The notes beneath the pieces were generated by a model. It saw only the letters and a program-made list of their open reading frames with translations, searched no databases and was not told the origin of the DNA. DNA of 64,000 nt, taken from positions 620,001 to 684,000 of the forward strand of contig NZ_JBHTBR010000002.1 of assembly GCF_042665075.1 (NCBI RefSeq). The letters run 5' to 3'. The position numbers and the translations under genes were made by a program. Positions 52,608 to 61,245 of this stretch are shown piece by piece (position 1 is the first letter of the stretch; each line of letters starts with the position of its first letter). This stretch comes from Hirschia litorea. GTDB lineage: Bacteria > Pseudomonadota > Alphaproteobacteria > Caulobacterales > Hyphomonadaceae.

Positions 52608-54491
52608 ATGATAAAAAAAATACTTATAGCCAATCGCGGCGAAATTGCATGTCGCATCATTCGCACTGCGCAAGAGATGGGTATCGCTACAGTTGCTGTA
52701 TATTCCGATGCCGATGCCAATGCGCTTCATACTCAATCAGCAGATGAAGCAGTCCATATTGGGCCTTCTCCTGCTGTGGAGAGCTATCTTATTGGTGAAA
52801 AAATTATAGCTGCCGCTAAGCAAACCGGCGCGGACGCAATCCATCCGGGTTATGGTTTTTTATCTGAAAACGCAGCGTTCGCAGATGCAGTTGTAGCAGC
52901 AGGAATTACTTGGATCGGTCCTAAATCCTCATCCATTCGCGCGATGGGCTTAAAGGATGCTGCTAAAACACTTATGGAAAAAGCGGGCGTTCCTTGCACG
53001 CCTGGTTATCTTGGTGAGGATCAGTCCGTAAAGCGTCTGGAAAAAGAAGCCAAAGCAATTGGATACCCTGTCCTTATCAAAGCTGTAGCTGGCGGCGGCG
53101 GTAAAGGTATGCGCAAAGTAGACAATGCTAAGGACTTCGCTGAATCTCTCAAATCATGTCAACGCGAAGCCTCTTCTTCCTTTGGTGATGATCGCGTATT
53201 ATTGGAAAAATGGATTACAGCTCCGCGTCATATTGAAGTGCAAATATTTGGAGACAAACACGGAAATGTTGTCCATTTATTTGAAAGAGATTGTACACTT
53301 CAACGCCGCCATCAAAAGGTTATTGAAGAAGCCCCCGCATTTGGCATGGACGAAATCACCCGTGCTCGCATCTGTGAAACGGCAGTACTCGCGGCCAAAG
53401 CCGTTGACTATGAGGGCGCAGGAACGATTGAATTTATTGCTGACGCTTCTGGTGACTTAAACGCCGATAGCATCTGGTTCATGGAAATGAACACACGTTT
53501 GCAAGTGGAACATCCCGTTACAGAGGCGATCACTGGCATTGATCTTGTCGAATGGCAGATACGTGTAGCTGCAGGTGAGCCAATTCCTGTTAAACAAGAA
53601 GAGTTAAGCATCAACGGTTGGGCTATGGAGGCTAGACTTTATTCCGAGAACCCCACGAACGGTTTCTTACCATCTATAGGTAAAATTGACCTGTTAAACA
53701 TGCCTTATGGTGTGCGTGTCGATACTGGGATTCAAGATGGAGCTGAAATCACTCCTTTTTATGATCCAATGGTCGCCAAGCTTATTGTACATGAAGAAAA
53801 CCGCGAATTAGCTATGCATAGTCTTGCGGAAGCATGTGAAAACGTTTCGACCTACCCTGTGATTAACAATGCTGGATTTCTTTGCAATCTTTTGAACCAT
53901 GAAGCATTTGAAGCGGGAGACTATACCACCGGATTCATTGATTCACATTTAGAAGCTCTTACAACAAAACCTCCCTTAGAGGTTGATAAACTAACGGCTA
54001 TATCACTTCTTCTAAGTGACGAAGATAAAGCCGGACCATGGAATGGACTATTCGGTTTCAGGAATGGATCGCAAGCTGACATCTCCATACGTATAAGCGT
54101 TGATGGCGAGACCCACACTATAAGTGTAGACCCCAATTGTGATGACTGCCCTTATTGGGAGCAAGTCTCAAGCGGTCTTCTTTGTATTGATCAAGGGTGG
54201 CCCTACCTTGTGTCTCTGCCGCGCGGTAAAGCTAAATCGAGTGCTGGTGATTTATCAGATGGTCAGATTACATCCCCGATGCCGGGAAAAATTCTATCAC
54301 TTTCTGTCGCACAAGGTGATGAGGTGACAAAAGGACAACCCCTTGTCACACTTGAGGCCATGAAAATGGAGCACGGAATGAACGCACCTTTTGACGGTAA
54401 GATAATTTCAGTGAACATTGAAGCTGGGCAAAATGTTATGCAGGGCGTGATTTTGTTGGAAATAGAAGCTCACTCAAGTGAAGAGGCTTAA
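52608..54491 (+). CDS. liuD: methylcrotonyl-CoA carboxylase biotin-carboxylase (alpha) subunit
   Basis: A 627-residue protein with an N-terminal biotin carboxylase (IKKILIANRGEIACRIIRTA; ATP-grasp loop AVAGGGGKGMRKV; RDCTLQRRHQKVIEEAPA; EMNTRLQVEHPVTE) and a C-terminal biotinyl domain with Lys586 in LEAMKMEHGM. It carboxylates its biotin using bicarbonate and ATP. ATG at 52608 is chosen because the conserved MIKKILIANRGE begins here; an in-frame ATG at 52557 lies within liuB. The middle region (about 445-560) is more variable, as in methylcrotonyl-CoA carboxylases. MaoC hydratase follows two bases after the stop. Confidence 0.94.
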   Translation: MIKKILIANRGEIACRIIRTAQEMGIATVAVYSDADANALHTQSADEAVHIGPSPAVESYLIGEKIIAAAKQTGADAIHPGYGFLSENAAFADAVVAAGITWIGPKSSSIRAMGLKDAAKTLMEKAGVPCTPGYLGEDQSVKRLEKEAKAIGYPVLIKAVAGGGGKGMRKVDNAKDFAESLKSCQREASSSFGDDRVLLEKWITAPRHIEVQIFGDKHGNVVHLFERDCTLQRRHQKVIEEAPAFGMDEITRARICETAVLAAKAVDYEGAGTIEFIADASGDLNADSIWFMEMNTRLQVEHPVTEAITGIDLVEWQIRVAAGEPIPVKQEELSINGWAMEARLYSENPTNGFLPSIGKIDLLNMPYGVRVDTGIQDGAEITPFYDPMVAKLIVHEENRELAMHSLAEACENVSTYPVINNAGFLCNLLNHEAFEAGDYTTGFIDSHLEALTTKPPLEVDKLTAISLLLSDEDKAGPWNGLFGFRNGSQADISIRISVDGETHTISVDPNCDDCPYWEQVSSGLLCIDQGWPYLVSLPRGKAKSSAGDLSDGQITSPMPGKILSLSVAQGDEVTKGQPLVTLEAMKMEHGMNAPFDGKIISVNIEAGQNVMQGVILLEIEAHSSEEA

Positions 54492-54493
54492 CC

Positions 54494-54946
54494 ATGGCTG
54501 GTAAACATTTTGACGAATGGAATATTGGCGACATTATAAAACACGATCTTCGTCGCACTGTGACAGATACTGACAATATTATGACAACCACGCTTACACA
54601 TAATCCTCAGCCTTTACATTTAGATAGAGAATACGCTGAAGGCACTGAGTTTGGACAAGTCGTTGTAAATGGCATTTTTACGTTTGGGTTAATGGTCGGA
54701 ATTTCTGTAGGTGACACGACTTTAGGAACCCTGATCGCAAATCTTGGCTATGATAAAGTCATTATGCCAAACCCTGTTTTCATTGGGGACACACTACGCG
54801 GTGAAACTGAGGTAACTGAGTTACGAGAGAGTAAATCACGCCCTACTGCCGGCATTGTGACGTTCACGCATCGAATGTATAACCAACGTGATCAGCTTGT
54901 TTGCCAATGCTTGCGTACCGCGCTGCTAAAGAAAGCAAACACATGA
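54494..54946 (+). CDS. MaoC-type hydratase, candidate 3-methylglutaconyl-CoA hydratase
   Basis: A 150-residue hot-dog-fold hydratase. The MaoC active-site region is visible: VTDTDNIMTTTLTHNPQPLHLD (residues 23-44) with the conserved Asp and His, followed by TEFGQVVVNGIFTFGLMVG. It lies inside the leucine operon, between the carboxylase and a CitE-like lyase, at the place where the crotonase-type LiuC hydratase usually stands; no crotonase is in this operon. In Mycobacterium tuberculosis a MaoC gene (Rv2499c) sits next to citE-like Rv2498c and the fadE19-accD1-accA1 genes in the same way. Hydration of 3-methylglutaconyl-CoA to HMG-CoA is inferred. The stop overlaps the next start (ATGA). Confidence 0.8.
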   Translation: MAGKHFDEWNIGDIIKHDLRRTVTDTDNIMTTTLTHNPQPLHLDREYAEGTEFGQVVVNGIFTFGLMVGISVGDTTLGTLIANLGYDKVIMPNPVFIGDTLRGETEVTELRESKSRPTAGIVTFTHRMYNQRDQLVCQCLRTALLKKANT

Positions 54947-55785
54947 TTTTAAGATCACTCCTGTTTGTTCCTGCAGACCGTCCAGATCGTTTTGATAAGG
55001 CGCTCAATTCTTCTGCGGATGCCATTATACTTGATATGGAAGACTCCGTTGTCCCGTCGCGTAAGGAAGAAGCACGTATTGCAGTAGCTTCTTTTTTAGA
55101 AAAAACTTCCCCTAAACCAATCTTTGTTCGAATTAATCCACTTACGACACAGTGGGCTGCAAAGGATGTATCCGCACTTATTATTTCACCGCCAGATGGA
55201 ATAATACTTCCTAAAGCAGAGGGCGCAAAATCTATTCGCAGCCTGTTAAAGCTTCTGAATGGGAACGTCATCCCTACTATTCCTATAGCGACAGAGACAG
55301 CAGCATCTGTGTTTGAATTAGGCACATATAGGGATGTAGCTGAACACCTTATTGGCTTAACATGGGGAGCTGAGGACATGCCTGCCTCAATAGGAGCATC
55401 TACTTCTAGGCATGAAGATGGCAGCTACACGCCTCCCTATGAGATGCTTCGTAGCGTGTCTTTGTTTGCTGCACATGCAGCAGACGCGGCAGCAATAGAT
55501 ACTGTATATGTAGACATTAAAAATCTAGACGGCCTAGCCGCATACGCTGCGCGTAGTCGCCGCGATGGATTTACAGGAATGCTTGCAATACATCCAAGTC
55601 AAACAGACATTATCAACGCAGCATTTACGCCCACTGCCGAAGAAATTCAGCATGCCAATATGATAGTTGACGCATTCTCAAACGATCCTGAAGCTGGCGC
55701 ATTACAGATCAATGGGAAAATGGTTGATGCACCCCACCTCATACAAGCTCAAAAATTACTCGCACGCTTTGCACCTACAAATTAA
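54943..55785 (+). CDS. CitE-like CoA-ester lyase, candidate HMG-CoA lyase
   Basis: A 280-residue HpcH/HpaI (CitE/CLYBL) family protein. RSLLFVPADRPDRFDKA, IILDMEDSVVPSRK (Mg ligands around Glu33/Asp34), FVRINP, LPKAEG, ATETA and GAEDM are family signatures. The M. tuberculosis homologue Rv2498c, found in an equivalent gene order, has been reported to cleave HMG-CoA and (S)-citramalyl-CoA, linking leucine and itaconate breakdown. Here it would replace LiuE, the classical TIM-barrel HMG-CoA lyase that is missing, giving acetoacetate plus acetyl-CoA. ATG at 54943 overlaps the MaoC stop (ATGA) and begins the conserved MILRSLLFVPA; an upstream TTG start would be inside the MaoC gene. A terminator follows. 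Confidence 0.83.
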   Translation: MILRSLLFVPADRPDRFDKALNSSADAIILDMEDSVVPSRKEEARIAVASFLEKTSPKPIFVRINPLTTQWAAKDVSALIISPPDGIILPKAEGAKSIRSLLKLLNGNVIPTIPIATETAASVFELGTYRDVAEHLIGLTWGAEDMPASIGASTSRHEDGSYTPPYEMLRSVSLFAAHAADAAAIDTVYVDIKNLDGLAAYAARSRRDGFTGMLAIHPSQTDIINAAFTPTAEEIQHANMIVDAFSNDPEAGALQINGKMVDAPHLIQAQKLLARFAPTN

Positions 55786-55788
55786 ATT

Positions 55789-55828
55789 CCCTCACCCTTT
55801 CAAAGGTATTCAAGAGTGAGGGTTCTTA
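55789..55828. terminator. terminator hairpin between the leucine operon and the convergent MFS gene
   Basis: CCCTCAC at 55789-55795 pairs with GTGAGGG at 55816-55822; the 20-base loop contains a second small stem (CCTTT/AAAGG). A T-rich tail (TTCTTAT) follows on the plus strand and AATTTAATTT on the minus strand, so it may serve both converging units. Confidence 0.7.
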
Positions 55829-55838
55829 TGTGCAATGC

Positions 55839-57140
55839 CTAACTGATACTCGCACGCGCAACGTCTGCGCGATAAGTAAGTCCTGAAAACACAAAACATA
55901 AAATACTCAATGCATTGAAAATTAGAATACAACGCAATGCTTGAGTAAGTGGTGCAGCAATGCCTTGAGAAGCAAAGTAGTCACTAAGCCCGCCAGCGAT
56001 TAAAGGCCCGCCACCTATACCAATCAAGGTCAAACAAAACAATGTAAATGCCGATGCGAATGAACGCATTTGAAGCGGTACTAACTCCTGCGATGAGGTA
56101 TATGCAATGCTCGCATAAATGAGACCTATGAAGCTAGGTACGATATTCCAAGCATAAGCTAAATTAACGTTTTCCGCTCCTAAAAACATCCAAGAAAAGG
56201 GTAAAGCGACAACAGCACAAATCCCGATCATCCAAGGCCGCCAGCGCAGGTCTTTAGTCGAGAGCTTATCACACACACTTCCTAAAAATATTGCGCCTAG
56301 GCTTCCTATAACACCAATCATTACTCCCAATGGAAGTGCTACATCCATTACTGACAGATTATAAGTGCGTTGGAGGTGGCTTGATATAAACGCAACATAG
56401 GCGTTGGCGGATATACAAATCATAAGACAACCGCCAAGCAACCACATAAGAGATTTCTGTGTCCCAATAAACTTTAATGTTTCAGAGAGACTCGGCGCTT
56501 CTGCATGCTCTTCGCGTTTTTCAGATAAGCCACGCTTAGGCTCTTTAATTGTAAAGCGCACCAGTAACGCCAACAAAAGTCCGGGTACACCCGCAACAAA
56601 AAAGGCTACCCGCCATCCATATTGAGCATATACCATTGCAGCCAGCACGTATCCGATCATGATACCGATACCAATTCCAGAGGTATAAATGCCCAACGCC
56701 ATAGCACGCTGTTTGGGCGGGTAGAGATCAGCAATGATACTCGTCGCTGGTGGAGTTCCCCCCGCCTCACCAATACCCACGCCCATGCGCGCAACAAGTA
56801 AATGCAAAAAATTCTGTGCGAACCCAGAAACAGCAGTCATCCCAGACCACACTGCGAGCGCAAGTGCAATAATGTTACGGCGATTTCCTCTGTCAGCCCA
56901 CATAGCAACTGGAATGCCTAAAGTCGCATAAAATGCTGCAAAAGCTAGACCCGTTAGCAAGCCTAACTGACTGTCTTTGAGATTGAGTTCCTGCTTAATT
57001 GGTTCAAGCAGAGTTACCAAAATCTGACGATCTACATGGTTAAATGTATAAACCAAAGTCAGCAAACCCAAAATATAAGCACGTCCTTGTATTTTTTCAC
57101 CGGACGATTGTGAGACATCTGAAGTTTCATGAGAGCTCAT
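55839..57140 (-). CDS. spinster-like MFS transporter
   Basis: A 433-residue, 12-helix major facilitator. The N terminus is hydrophilic (about 18 residues) and the first helix contains LVYTFNHVDRQILV. The MFS signature loop after helix 2 reads AMWADRGNRR, and helix 4 has ARMGVGIGEAGGTPPAT, both typical of the spinster (Spns) branch common in alphaproteobacterial catabolic loci. It is probably a proton-driven exporter or importer of an organic acid or lipid-like substrate; the neighbourhood with hydrolase, CoA-transferase and hydroxybutyrate dehydrogenase genes suggests a small acid. It follows the hydrolase by two bases, so the two form one operon controlled from the TetR-hydrolase intergenic region. 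Confidence 0.83.
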   Translation of the reverse strand: MSSHETSDVSQSSGEKIQGRAYILGLLTLVYTFNHVDRQILVTLLEPIKQELNLKDSQLGLLTGLAFAAFYATLGIPVAMWADRGNRRNIIALALAVWSGMTAVSGFAQNFLHLLVARMGVGIGEAGGTPPATSIIADLYPPKQRAMALGIYTSGIGIGIMIGYVLAAMVYAQYGWRVAFFVAGVPGLLLALLVRFTIKEPKRGLSEKREEHAEAPSLSETLKFIGTQKSLMWLLGGCLMICISANAYVAFISSHLQRTYNLSVMDVALPLGVMIGVIGSLGAIFLGSVCDKLSTKDLRWRPWMIGICAVVALPFSWMFLGAENVNLAYAWNIVPSFIGLIYASIAYTSSQELVPLQMRSFASAFTLFCLTLIGIGGGPLIAGGLSDYFASQGIAAPLTQALRCILIFNALSILCFVFSGLTYRADVARASIS

Positions 57141-57142
57141 TA

Positions 57143-58003
57143 TTAGTCCTCCAGCTTTCTAAGAAATTTTTCTATTGATTTCACACAGATTGGCTCGTCC
57201 AATATGGGCGCATGACCAGTATTAGGCACTGTAACAATCGTCGCTCTCCCATGTCTGTGCACCATTTTGGCTGCGGTATCACTGGAGAAAAGGTCAGAAA
57301 TCTCACCGCGAATTACCAATAATGGTCGTTTATAGGTTGCTGCGAACAGTGCCCATGTCTGCATTTCAGCTGACACGTCGATTTGAATATTTTTCAAACT
57401 CTCAGCAATGGCAGGATCGTAATCTAAAACAATCTTGCCATTTTCCAATTTCCTATGAGTTCGTTTCGCGAAAGCTAACCAGTCCTCGAATTTGAAGTCG
57501 GGAAACGCCGATATCTGGGATTTTTGTACAGCTAATGCCGCATCCTCCCAACTATCATGCTCTATAAAGCTTCCAACATATCCGGCTATTCGATCTAGCC
57601 CTATTTTCTCCAACTTGGGTCCAACATCATTCAAGACTACACCGACTAATTCTTCCGACAATATTTGACTAAGAATAAGCGACAAAAGCCCCCCCATGGA
57701 GGTGCCGATTAAAACTAACTTTTTGTAAGTCAGGACTTTTAGAAGTTCTTGTATATCTTGGGTATAAATGTCGAGACGATAATTGCTGGAATTTGGGTCT
57801 CTCTCAGATTGTCCACGCCCCCTTACATCCAAACCAATATAACGGTGATTAGGAGATAGTTTTTCAATCAACGGCTCGAAATCTTTATGATTGCGCGTTA
57901 AGCCATGCAAACAGAGCACGGTAAGTTCGGCGTCTACTGGACCATAAGATTTCGCGTATAGATTCAAACCATCACGTGATTGAAAGCGAATTTCACCACT
58001 CAT
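57143..58003 (-). CDS. alpha/beta hydrolase
   Basis: A 286-residue cytoplasmic alpha/beta-fold hydrolase without signal peptide. The oxyanion-hole segment is CLHGLTRNHKDF, the nucleophile is Ser102 in GTSMGGLLS, the acid is probably in RGEISDLFS, and the histidine is in NTGHAPILDEP near the C terminus. It would hydrolyse an ester or lactone taken up by the neighbouring transporter; a hydroxyacid ester or oligomer is a guess from context. ATG at 58003 is chosen for the GAGGAAA ribosome-binding site; an in-frame ATG at 58066 would include the operator-like palindrome at 58029-58044 in the coding region. Divergent from TetR. Confidence 0.85.
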   Translation of the reverse strand: MSGEIRFQSRDGLNLYAKSYGPVDAELTVLCLHGLTRNHKDFEPLIEKLSPNHRYIGLDVRGRGQSERDPNSSNYRLDIYTQDIQELLKVLTYKKLVLIGTSMGGLLSLILSQILSEELVGVVLNDVGPKLEKIGLDRIAGYVGSFIEHDSWEDAALAVQKSQISAFPDFKFEDWLAFAKRTHRKLENGKIVLDYDPAIAESLKNIQIDVSAEMQTWALFAATYKRPLLVIRGEISDLFSSDTAAKMVHRHGRATIVTVPNTGHAPILDEPICVKSIEKFLRKLED

Positions 58004-58028
58004 GTTTTGTTTCCTCACCTTTATATTT

Positions 58029-58044
58029 TTCAACAAATGTTGAA
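58029..58044. promoter_or_regulatory. TetR operator candidate (copy 1), TTCAACA-AA-TGTTGAA
   Basis: A perfect 7-2-7 palindrome lies between the divergent hydrolase-MFS operon (start 58003) and the TetR gene (start 58126). The same sequence with other central bases occurs twice at 61246-61277, between the TonB receptor and the CoA-transferase. Position next to a TetR gene, symmetry and repetition point to the operator of this regulator. Confidence 0.75.
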
Positions 58045-58125
58045 CATGAAAACGCCCTAGACACAATACTCATTTGCAACATCTATAAATCTAGACTTTT
58101 CTTTCTTCATCCCTATTGTCACCTG

Positions 58126-58824
58126 ATGGTAAATGCGACTCAATCAAACTCAACTAAAGGTGGCGATCGGATCGATCGACGCAAACGTATTCTTGATGCA
58201 GCTGAAATATTATTCTCTAAAAATGGCTTTGATGCCGTCACTTTAAGAGAAATAGCAAAGCTTGCAGAAGTAGACCTCGCCTTGCCCAATTACTATTTTG
58301 GGCGCAAACCAAAAGTATTTGAAGCTGTTTTCAAACGCCGCGCAAAGCTCCTTAACGATTGGAGACTTGATGCCCTTGATAAAGCCGTAGAAGCGGCGTC
58401 ACCATCGCCTCCATCTGTACGGGCTATTATGGAAGCCTACTTAAAACCGGTACTCACCGGTAAGCATATTCCTAAACCCGGTTGGCGGGAATACTACGCG
58501 CTCGTGGCTTATGTGAACAACTCCTCCGAGTGGGGAGGAAAATTAATGTCAGAGTTTTTCGACCCGATGGTTGAACGTTTCCTTGAACAAATTAAAGCAA
58601 CTTTTCCAAATGCTTCAGAAGCGGACATGTTGTGGAGTTATCACTGCTTATCCGGTGCGCTAACCCTCGCTTTTGCGCAGACAGGCCGCTTAGATACGCT
58701 CTCACATAACAAACTTAAGTCCACAGACCTCCAATTGGGGTATGAAACCATTTTGGAATTTTGTGTCGCTGGCTTTGAAGCAACTTGCAACAAACAAAAC
58801 CAAATCATAAAGTCAAAAGGATAG
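58126..58824 (+). CDS. TetR-family transcriptional regulator
   Basis: A protein of 232 residues with an N-terminal TetR helix-turn-helix (RKRILDAAEILFSKNG, then TLREIAKLAEVDLALPNYYFG and VFEAVFKRR, about residues 18-80) and a C-terminal ligand domain containing MLWSYHCLSGALTLAF. YYFGRKPKVFEAVF is the usual TetR second-helix signature. ATG at 58126 is chosen because upstream in-frame codons to 57976 cross the hydrolase start and the operator. A weak ribosome-binding site only. It is probably a repressor of the divergent hydrolase-MFS operon and of the TonB receptor and CoA-transferase units that carry the same palindrome. The effector may be a CoA ester or hydroxyacid; unknown. Confidence 0.88.
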   Translation: MVNATQSNSTKGGDRIDRRKRILDAAEILFSKNGFDAVTLREIAKLAEVDLALPNYYFGRKPKVFEAVFKRRAKLLNDWRLDALDKAVEAASPSPPSVRAIMEAYLKPVLTGKHIPKPGWREYYALVAYVNNSSEWGGKLMSEFFDPMVERFLEQIKATFPNASEADMLWSYHCLSGALTLAFAQTGRLDTLSHNKLKSTDLQLGYETILEFCVAGFEATCNKQNQIIKSKG

Positions 58825-58850
58825 CGTCCGACTTAGAATGGCCGCTATCC
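58819..58850. terminator. hairpin between the convergent TetR and TonB receptor genes
   Basis: GGATAGCG at 58819-58826 pairs perfectly with CGCTATCC at 58843-58850. The TetR stop codon lies inside the left arm. The tail is only moderately T-rich (TCTTGTTTC further on), so termination is likely but not certain. The TonB receptor gene ends 19 bases to the right. Confidence 0.55.
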
Positions 58851-58868
58851 TCAGGACTTCTTGTTTCA

Positions 58869-61196
58869 CTAATATTTGAAACCTAACGACATAGTTACAG
58901 TTCTTGGATTCCCATAGAAAGCTGTTAGCGTTCCTTCTAGTCCCAATGTCGGTGTAAACGTACCGTCAGCGTTCACATTCACAAAATTGTATCCGGCAAC
59001 TTTGTATCGTTCGTCGGTTAAATTTTTACCGTGCAATCCAAGCGTCCACTTATCTCCTGGCGCGGTCCAAACGAGGCTAAGATCATAAAGCGTGAATGCT
59101 TCTTGGTCCAAATATGGGTTTGGCGATTCAAACTGACTGGAGTCACTTTTGTAGGATACGGTACTTGCTACATTCAGGTCACCGCCTCCCAAAGGCGTGT
59201 TATATGTAAATACTCCGCTCGCGCTCCACTCAGGAGTATTCTGAAACACTCGCTCATTTGAGACATCTATTTCATTGACAAAGTACTCGTCATATTCTGC
59301 GTTTATGTAACCGACTGTCACAGACGTATTGAAGAAATCACCACTCGTGAAAATGTCTTCGGCCACATTTGCTAAAGCTTCAAATTCGATACCTGAAACT
59401 GTTGCCTGTCCGGCATTTGTTGTAACGCCTGTAAAAGTGTCATTGACGCCATCATTGTCAGTATCCACACCTATTGAACCTGGAATTTGCACATCAGTGT
59501 AATCCATAACAAAGGCAGCAAGGTTGGTGTTTACGCGTCCTTCGCCAAAAGTAGATTTAAGTCCCACTTCAAAGCTATTAACAGACTCAGGATCAAAGGA
59601 CATGAACTCATAGATTTCTTCATCAGAAACAATGCTATCTTGGTTTAAATCAGGTGCTGCTGAAGTTTGTCCTCGCGGATCGAAGCCTCCTCCTTTGAAA
59701 CCTTTTGATATAGATCCGTAGAGATTGTGATCAGGTGTTGGCTTATAACTTAAAGCTATACGTGGCGTGAACTCATCCCATTCATTCTGGCCGTTGAAGT
59801 CTGACGTTGTTGCAATAACAAACCCATTGCCATTAAAAGATTCAGAAAAACCGCCCAAATAAGTCCGACGCAAAACCGTTGATGCTCGCTCGTCATGGGT
59901 AAAACGCCCTCCAACAGTCAATGTTAGCTGATCGGTAAAGTCATAGCTAAAGTCTGCATAGGCTGCCCAGGTCTTAGTGCTTACATCTCCAAAGGTTTGC
60001 GCGTTCAATCCCGGAAGGTTCAGCAATGTTCCTGTAGTTCCTAGCAAAACATCAAACACCGTCGATGAGTTGGCATCAAGGTAATAGATACCAACCAGTC
60101 CATTGAGGCGGTTACCTGTGTAGGATAATTGCAATTCATTCGACAGTTGATCGTTTTTATAAATTGCAGGAACATCTAGGTCAGCAGATTGTAAACTATC
60201 AAAATCTATCGGTGAAACTGTTTCATCTTCCCGATAAGCTAAGATGTTTTTAATAGATATGGCATCATTAACATCGAAAGTCGTAACAAAGGAGCCGCCA
60301 TAGGCCTCCACCTCTTGTTGAACAATATTTAAGCCTGCTCGCGTATCAAATACATCTCCCAACACCGGCGCGCCTGAAAGTTGCCCTGGTATCAAACGGT
60401 GTCCTTGGCGAGCTTTAGAATCATCTTTTGTGTAATCACCTGAAAGCTTGAAAGATAGCGAATTGGTTGCATCGAGCTCCATCGACACACGGCCCGCTAA
60501 GACATCTTTGTTATAATTCTCCTCACCCGTGACTACGTTTTTTCCAAATCCGCCTCGCTGCAAACTTGTAACGGCTGCACCCAAGCGAAAGGAGTCGGTA
60601 ATGGGGACGGATCCTTTTATAAGCCCTTCGACTTGATCGTATGTTCCGATAGCTGCACTCGCCGCGAATTCTGGCTGATCTGAAAGGCCGCGGGTCACAT
60701 ATTTCACCGCACCACCGATAGTGTTGCGCCCATAAAGTGTTCCCTGAGGGCCGCGCAAAACTTCTATACGTTCTACATCAAACACATCCAGAACTGCACC
60801 TTGTGGGCGATTTAGATAGACGTCATCTAAGTAAACACCAACGCCGCTTTCAAAACCAGAAACAGGATCTTGCTGCCCCACACCACGAATGAAAGCAGTC
60901 AAAGTTGAATTCGTTCCGCGAGAAACTTCCAACGTCACATTGGGTGACAATTTAGATACTTCGGTCATATCCGCAACGCCGAGTTGTGCCAATGACTCTC
61001 CACCGATAGCTGTTACAGAAACAGGAACGTCTTGCAGATTCTGTTCACGTCGCTGCGCCGTCACAACGATTGTATCGAATTTTTTAGATTCATCTAATGA
61101 TTCGCTAGAAGCCTGAGCTATAGCAACTCCTGCCATAGTCGATGTACTTGCTCCCAGTAACATCGCTATTGCAAATGATTTCGCTGTTCTGTGCAT
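58869..61196 (-). CDS. TonB-dependent outer-membrane receptor
   Basis: A 775-residue receptor with a signal peptide (cleavage likely after AIAQA, residue 29) and a TonB-box-like FDTIVVTAQRR (residues 40-50). The plug domain contains VYLDDVYLNRPQGAV and VERIEVLRGPQGTLYGRNTIGGAV, and a C-terminal barrel ends in an aromatic residue (GFKY). GGGAGGAA precedes the ATG. Two acidic loops look like calcium-binding sites: DLNQDSIVSDEE (516-527, EF-hand-like) and DTDNDGVND (578-586). The substrate is not known; the neighbourhood suggests an ester, lipid or hydroxyacid oligomer. It is divergent from the CoA-transferase operon with two tandem operator-like palindromes between. Confidence 0.93.
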   Translation of the reverse strand: MHRTAKSFAIAMLLGASTSTMAGVAIAQASSESLDESKKFDTIVVTAQRREQNLQDVPVSVTAIGGESLAQLGVADMTEVSKLSPNVTLEVSRGTNSTLTAFIRGVGQQDPVSGFESGVGVYLDDVYLNRPQGAVLDVFDVERIEVLRGPQGTLYGRNTIGGAVKYVTRGLSDQPEFAASAAIGTYDQVEGLIKGSVPITDSFRLGAAVTSLQRGGFGKNVVTGEENYNKDVLAGRVSMELDATNSLSFKLSGDYTKDDSKARQGHRLIPGQLSGAPVLGDVFDTRAGLNIVQQEVEAYGGSFVTTFDVNDAISIKNILAYREDETVSPIDFDSLQSADLDVPAIYKNDQLSNELQLSYTGNRLNGLVGIYYLDANSSTVFDVLLGTTGTLLNLPGLNAQTFGDVSTKTWAAYADFSYDFTDQLTLTVGGRFTHDERASTVLRRTYLGGFSESFNGNGFVIATTSDFNGQNEWDEFTPRIALSYKPTPDHNLYGSISKGFKGGGFDPRGQTSAAPDLNQDSIVSDEEIYEFMSFDPESVNSFEVGLKSTFGEGRVNTNLAAFVMDYTDVQIPGSIGVDTDNDGVNDTFTGVTTNAGQATVSGIEFEALANVAEDIFTSGDFFNTSVTVGYINAEYDEYFVNEIDVSNERVFQNTPEWSASGVFTYNTPLGGGDLNVASTVSYKSDSSQFESPNPYLDQEAFTLYDLSLVWTAPGDKWTLGLHGKNLTDERYKVAGYNFVNVNADGTFTPTLGLEGTLTAFYGNPRTVTMSLGFKY

Positions 61197-61245
61197 TTAT
61201 TTCCTCCCAAAACGAGTCTTGCAGACTTCAATTTACACAACATTA

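Noticed and set aside
54864..55379. 171-codon antisense open frame inside the CitE-like gene
   Set aside because: A shadow of the codon usage of the real gene; no recognisable family and no own ribosome-binding site.
57976..58125. N-terminal extension of the TetR protein
   Set aside because: The 50 extra codons overlap the hydrolase start and the operator palindrome, and are not TetR-like; the start at 58126 gives a normal family N terminus.
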